Source: Spirochaeta sp. (GTDB taxonomy: Bacteria; Spirochaetota; Spirochaetia; DSM-27196; Alkalispirochaetaceae). Taken from it: a stretch of DNA of 8,468 bases. The translations under genes were made by a program, and so were the position numbers. Below, one piece after another: positions 5,612-8,468 of this stretch (its first letter is position 1; each line of letters opens with the position of its first letter). Below the pieces are notes generated by a model. The model saw only the letters and a program-made list of their open reading frames with translations. It was not told the origin of the DNA and made no database searches. Location: assembly GCA_007117185.1 (NCBI GenBank), contig SKHA01000068.1:1-8468 (forward strand), given 5' to 3'.

Positions 5612-6313
5612 TCATTGCGCCAGGACATCAATCGTTACCACCGTGTTGAGGAAACGTGCGGCTTGCTCCGCCGCACTCCGGCGCAACTCGTCCAGGGGGG
5701 CCGCAGCCAGTACCGTCTCCTCCACGAACGTGGTTACCCGCCGCCATCCGTCCGCGTCCAGGCGTATCGCCGGATAGGGGTAGTTCTCACGTTGAACATC
5801 CTCTGTCCGGATTGCCAGAACCTGCGCCGGGGGCAGGGTATAGGCCCCCGGCCCATCCTCGTCGCCCACCCCTTCCAACCCCGCGATGAGCTCCTCCATG
5901 GAGAAGCCAAGGTAGATCGCGGTGGTCACCACCACGAAATCCGATGTTGCCCGGCCGTCTGCGCCCAGCAGGCCCAGCGAGGCCGCCAGGTTTGCCCCGC
6001 GCAGATGCAGAAGTTCTTCCCTGGAGAGAGCCTCTGCTGCAGTCGTTCCCTCCGCGGCGATTCGGCGGTGTAAAGCGGTGATGGAGAGGTGGTCCTGCAG
6101 GTAGTCATGGGGAAAGACGGTACGCCTGACGTAGACCAGCGTCTCCAGTTCGGCCAGATCGCGAATCCCCGTGAGGACACTGACAGAGCCACTTTGAACC
6201 TCCCTTCTCCAGACGCGCTGGCGCAACTCAGGCAGAAACACCGTGGCGGCAAAACCGGCTGCCACCACCAGAGCCAGCAGAGAAAGGAAAAAGGCGCCGC
6301 TGCGTCGACTCAT
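5612..6313 (-). CDS. DUF4230-like single-pass membrane protein (second of a pair)
   Basis: A 233-residue protein with one N-terminal transmembrane helix (about 7-27, FFLSLLALVVAAGFAATVF) and a large extracytoplasmic domain. That domain follows the order of its upstream neighbour: an initial strand VSVLTGIRDLAELETLVYV (45-62), a strand VVVTTAIYLGFSMEEL (127-142), the motif TLPPAQVLAI (159-168) and a long C-terminal helix (about 187-225). The neighbour has TLPAAGVL at the same place, so the two look like diverged paralogues. I assign the DUF4230 family by resemblance, less surely here than for the neighbour. ATG 6313 has a strong ribosome site, GGAGGGG (minus strand 6327-6321) with 7 nt spacing, and overlaps the neighbour's stop by 4 nt, which supports coupled expression and possibly a heteromeric complex. 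Function is unknown; a non-cleaved signal anchor is more likely than a cleaved peptide. Confidence 0.83.
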   Translation of the reverse strand: MSRRSGAFFLSLLALVVAAGFAATVFLPELRQRVWRREVQSGSVSVLTGIRDLAELETLVYVRRTVFPHDYLQDHLSITALHRRIAAEGTTAAEALSREELLHLRGANLAASLGLLGADGRATSDFVVVTTAIYLGFSMEELIAGLEGVGDEDGPGAYTLPPAQVLAIRTEDVQRENYPYPAIRLDADGWRRVTTFVEETVLAAAPLDELRRSAAEQAARFLNTVVTIDVLAQ

Positions 6314-6912
6314 CCCTGAACCCCTCCGGATGGGCGAAACCGGATCTCCACCTCATCCACGCCGCTGGCCCGGAGCATCCTCGTCACGATATCCCGGGTA
6401 CGTTCTTCCGCCCTCACAAGAATCCCGCGATTGATAGCATCGGTTCGATTACGGGTCTTGGCCTCTTCTACCACATCCGAGACGGCTATCCAGTCGATCC
6501 TGCCACCCCGTTCGCGGCTGTAGTACTGCTGAATGGAGCGTTCTTCGGCGTTCACCCGCAGAACCCCCGCCGCGGGCAGGGTAACGTACGCCCGGGACGG
6601 GCGGTTTTCGTCCCACTGGACTTGTACACCGCCGGAGAAATCGATGCCCGCGGTCACCGTTATGGTCAGCGCGAAGAGTACCTCCCGGGATCCCGCCGGC
6701 AACCCCAGAAAGCGGGACTGTTCACCGAAGTAGATCACGTCACGATAGCGATACTCGGTGGTACCGAGGTTCTGAAGGGTGGTGATCTGTGCCACCACAT
6801 CCGAGGCGGGAGGGCGTACCTGCCGGGGCGGCCGCATCAGGATGACCGCAGAACCGGCGAATAGCAGCGTTGCCGTCACCAGAATAGCAGGAGAAATCCA
6901 TTTTTTAACCAT
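6310..6912 (-). CDS. DUF4230-family single-pass membrane protein (first of a pair)
   Basis: A 200-residue protein with a transmembrane helix at about 7-26 (SPAILVTATLLFAGSAVILM) and an extracytoplasmic DUF4230-type domain. Features seen: VVAQITTLQNLGTTEYRYRD (39-58), LTITVTAGIDFSGGVQVQW (82-100), TLPAAGVLRVNAEE (111-124) and the helix-rich end EEAKTRNRTDAINRGILVRAEERTRDIV. The last matches the DUF4230 pattern of an Ala/Glu-rich helix ending the domain. The reading frame is open upstream to 7182, but that stretch overlaps the divergent gene and its residues look like shadow coding. ATG 6912 is chosen because it directly precedes the membrane anchor and has a promoter and a GGACGGA before it. 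The gene overlaps the second DUF4230-like gene by 4 nt. The biochemical role is unknown. Confidence 0.86.
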   Translation of the reverse strand: MVKKWISPAILVTATLLFAGSAVILMRPPRQVRPPASDVVAQITTLQNLGTTEYRYRDVIYFGEQSRFLGLPAGSREVLFALTITVTAGIDFSGGVQVQWDENRPSRAYVTLPAAGVLRVNAEERSIQQYYSRERGGRIDWIAVSDVVEEAKTRNRTDAINRGILVRAEERTRDIVTRMLRASGVDEVEIRFRPSGGVQG

Positions 6913-6922
6913 TCCGTCCGAT

Positions 6923-6951
6923 AGTGTAAGATAAAGACAGGTACGGTGCAA
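6923..6951 (-). promoter_or_regulatory. Candidate promoter of the DUF4230 gene pair
   Basis: On the minus strand TTGCAC (6951-6946) and TACACT (6928-6923) are separated by exactly 17 nt. The -10 box ends only 10 nt before the ATG at 6912, so the transcript would have a leader of just a few bases. The -35 box lies at the centre of the dyad element at 6937-6966. This is a motif-based inference. Confidence 0.45.
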
Positions 6952-6966
6952 ATGCGTGCCACCTGT
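6937..6966. promoter_or_regulatory. Dyad-symmetric element, candidate operator in divergent region
   Basis: Outer arms ACAGGT (6937-6942) and ACCTGT (6961-6966) are exact reverse complements. Inner arms GCA (6948-6950) and TGC (6953-6955) share the same symmetry centre between 6951 and 6952. The element covers the -35 box of the DUF4230 promoter and lies 22 nt before the start of the divergent outer-membrane protein gene. That is a position where one regulator could control both directions. No regulator gene is in the window. Confidence 0.4.
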
Positions 6967-6988
6967 GGTAAATTGTGATGGGAGAGCG

Positions 6989-8233
6989 ATGAAACCGATG
7001 GGATCCGTTGGGAAAGGGCTTTTTATCCTCATGATGGCTGGTCTGACCGCTTCCCTGGCGGCGCAGGATGCGGTTTCCACCGTCCAGCCGGCGGTGACCC
7101 TGTTCTTCAGTGGTTCCAGCGGGGTGTTGCCAGGGGGTGAGCAGGAATACTTTGAGGGTGTTCTGGAGGGTGAGCTGCGCAACAGCTTCCGCTATCGCCT
7201 TAACGTCGTACGTACCGACCAGACCCCGGATAACGTTGTCACCCCTGACCTTTCCTCTGCCGTCTTCGCCCGAATCAGCGCCGACTCGGGGGCAACGGTG
7301 CGGTTGCAGGTGGATATCTGGCGGGACGGACGCTTTACCTGGTCCAGGGATCTACCGGTTTCTGCCGGAGGTGATCGGTACGCCCAGCTGAACGAGCTGG
7401 CCTCAGAGACAGCGCTGCGCCTGGCGGAGACCTTTCCCGGATTTGCCCGGGTCCGCTTCACCAACACCGGCCATCCCCATCCATATTACGTCTACCTGGA
7501 CGGCGCCTTCTTTGCGGCGGGACCTCGGGAGGTGGAGCTTCCAGTCGGTACCTATCGCGTTGAGGTGCGCCGCCGGGACGGTGATTTCGAACACGTCGTT
7601 GGCGCCAGTCTCCTTACCTTGCAGGATAACGACTTTCGCGAGCTGACCTTTGCCCTGACTCTGGCTCCGCCACCCGTTCCGCCGCTGCTGCGACTCCTTG
7701 ACCCGGCTCGGCGCTGGCGGGCGATCGTAGACGTGTCGGCGGGAGTGGCGATTCCGACGGCCAATCTGGGATTCCTGGAGGGCACCGGCTTCACCGGTTC
7801 TGCCCGGGCATCCTTCAACGACGTGCTGTTTCACGGTCATGTGATGGGTCTGGAAACAATCTACCTCGGATACCGCGGCGGCGGTAGCAGTGGCGGCGAT
7901 GGTGAACCGGGTAACTCCGACTCCAAACTGGATCTGACCAGCCTTCTCGTCACTACCGGTTTCACTGAAGGACCGATCTCCGGGGTGGACGTTGTCTTTC
8001 GCGTGGGCGGCGGACTGGCGCTGATCACCACCGCCTTGAGGGTGGATGACCCGGAATCGCCGGATCTCACCTCGGAAGGGTTTGTCCCGGCGTTCAGCTT
8101 CTCCATGGAGTTTGGCTTCGGGTTGTTTGGCAACTGGCGGCTCGGCACCACCGTTTCCTGGTTCGGCCTGGTGGAAGAACAGACGGTATATTCCTTTCTC
8201 AACCTCGGGTTAGGGTTAGGCGGGCGATTCTGA
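6989..8233 (+). CDS. Secreted PEGA-like/beta-barrel outer-membrane protein
   Basis: A 414-residue exported protein. The signal peptide covers residues 1-25 (hydrophobic GLFILMMAGLTASLAA, cleavage probably before QDA). Residues about 35-150 form a mixed domain with YFEGVLEGELRNSFRYRLNVV and regularly spaced strands, perhaps binding-type but unrecognised. A PEGA-like domain follows at about 153-225 (YYVYLDGAFFAAGPREVELPVGTYRVEVRR), then a proline linker PPPVPP at 227-232. From 243 on, alternating strands (AIVDVSAGVAI, VVFRVGGGLAL, SMEFGFGLF, LGTTVSWFGL) suggest an outer-membrane barrel. The protein ends in LGGRF, with the terminal Phe expected for BAM-inserted proteins. A Gly/Ser-rich loop lies at 297-309. 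Several in-frame upstream codons exist back to 6956, but ATG 6989 has GGGAG 4 nt upstream and starts the signal peptide. Specific function is unknown; a barrel anchored to a periplasmic module is the simplest reading. Confidence 0.87.
   Translation: MKPMGSVGKGLFILMMAGLTASLAAQDAVSTVQPAVTLFFSGSSGVLPGGEQEYFEGVLEGELRNSFRYRLNVVRTDQTPDNVVTPDLSSAVFARISADSGATVRLQVDIWRDGRFTWSRDLPVSAGGDRYAQLNELASETALRLAETFPGFARVRFTNTGHPHPYYVYLDGAFFAAGPREVELPVGTYRVEVRRRDGDFEHVVGASLLTLQDNDFRELTFALTLAPPPVPPLLRLLDPARRWRAIVDVSAGVAIPTANLGFLEGTGFTGSARASFNDVLFHGHVMGLETIYLGYRGGGSSGGDGEPGNSDSKLDLTSLLVTTGFTEGPISGVDVVFRVGGGLALITTALRVDDPESPDLTSEGFVPAFSFSMEFGFGLFGNWRLGTTVSWFGLVEEQTVYSFLNLGLGLGGRF
8207..8224 (+). other. Telomere-like G-rich run, possible G-quadruplex before argA
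   Basis: The coding strand carries GGGTTAGGGTTAGGCGGG, four G-runs of 3, 3, 2 and 3 with loops of three, three and one base. It encodes the Gly/Leu end of the preceding barrel protein and stops 8 nt before the argA ATG, so it covers the place where a ribosome site for argA would be. A two-tetrad quadruplex is possible; the third run has only two Gs. Confidence 0.45.
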
Positions 8234-8468
8234 TGGAAACCGCTGAGATCCTGAATCAGGTCGACCTGATCAGGGAAGTATTCTCCTATGCCCACCGTTT
8301 TCGCGGTCGGACCTTCGTCATTCACGTGGACTACGGCGCGGTGGACGACGCCCGCCTCTCCGGACTCGTTCAGGATCTGGTGCTGCTGCACCAGGCGGGG
8401 ATTCGGATTCTGCTGATTCCCGGAGCACGCCAGCGAATCGATGAGGTGCTGGTGCGCTACAACATCCC
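8233..8468 (+). CDS. argA: N-acetylglutamate synthase (ArgA-type), N-terminal part
   Basis: First enzyme of arginine biosynthesis, acetylating glutamate with acetyl-CoA. Only the first 78 codons are in the window. The segment FRGRTFVIHVDYGAVDDARL (23-42), then LVQDLVLLHQAGIRILLIPGARQRIDEVL (45-73), aligns by eye with the amino-acid-kinase-like N-terminal domain of E. coli ArgA (HRGKTFVIMLGGEAI, NDIGLLHSLGIRLVVVYGARPQID). The MLGGEA part is here HVDYGA, so the glycine pair used by true acetylglutamate kinases is lost. That fits an ArgA-type domain which binds arginine rather than acting as a kinase. Because the C-terminal acetyltransferase domain lies outside, acetylglutamate kinase cannot be fully excluded. 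ATG 8233 overlaps the preceding TGA (TGATG), implying translational coupling to an outer-membrane protein gene, an unusual partner. No clear Shine-Dalgarno; the G-rich run lies just upstream. Confidence 0.82.
   Translation, partial: METAEILNQVDLIREVFSYAHRFRGRTFVIHVDYGAVDDARLSGLVQDLVLLHQAGIRILLIPGARQRIDEVLVRYNI

Noticed and set aside
4389..6073. Two long plus-strand open frames (318 and 315 codons) antisense to the CorC-like, trxA and second DUF4230-like genes
   Set aside because: They run across several well-supported minus-strand genes and the AT-rich trxA promoter, lack ribosome sites, and read as low-complexity His/Arg/Asp-rich shadow protein.
6913..7182. In-frame upstream extension of the first DUF4230 protein
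   Set aside because: It would overlap the signal peptide region of the divergent outer-membrane protein and put 90 odd residues before the membrane anchor; a promoter lies inside it.

Overview
The window is GC-rich, densely coded bacterial DNA with short intergenic gaps and many start/stop overlaps. Signal peptides and two predicted outer-membrane barrel proteins indicate a Gram-negative-type (diderm) cell. The protein flavour (zinc-less type LeuRS, DUF4230-like membrane proteins in a pair, PEGA-type outer-membrane protein, AmmeMemoRadiSam genes) makes me favour a free-living spirochaete. That placement is an inference from protein resemblance, not something the sequence proves.

Layout, left to right. 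(1) Minus strand, 1-796: the N-terminal 265 codons of leucyl-tRNA synthetase (leuS), running off the left edge. (2) Plus strand, 845-3825: a tightly coupled four-gene unit. It holds the complete AmmeMemoRadiSam system, in the order Memo-like protein (amrB), AMMECR1-domain protein (amrA) and radical SAM enzyme (amrS). A small secreted, probably outer-membrane beta-barrel protein follows. All junctions overlap (4, 20 and 4 nt). (3) A 16-bp tandem repeat (three copies) covers the stop codon of the barrel gene and most of the short gap to the next, convergent gene. (4) Minus strand, 3882-5533: thioredoxin followed by a CNNM/CBS/CorC-type membrane protein, with a good promoter in front of the thioredoxin gene. 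(5) Minus strand, 5612-6912: two overlapping genes for single-pass membrane proteins of DUF4230 type, apparently paralogues. (6) A 76-bp divergent intergenic region with a promoter and a dyad-symmetric element. (7) Plus strand, 6989-8233: a secreted protein with a PEGA-like domain and a C-terminal beta-barrel, ending in Phe. (8) Plus strand, 8233 to the right edge: the N-terminus of an ArgA-type N-acetylglutamate synthase, whose start codon overlaps the preceding stop (TGATG).

Functionally, housekeeping genes (leuS, trx, argA) surround two blocks of poorly understood biology. The first is the AmmeMemoRadiSam unit: a three-protein system conserved from prokaryotes, with two human homologues and no role that I can assign, here translationally coupled to an envelope beta-barrel. 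The second is the DUF4230 pair facing an outer-membrane PEGA/barrel protein across a shared regulatory region. No RNA genes, insertion sequences, CRISPR arrays or phage genes were seen. No stretch longer than about 80 bases lacks a gene.
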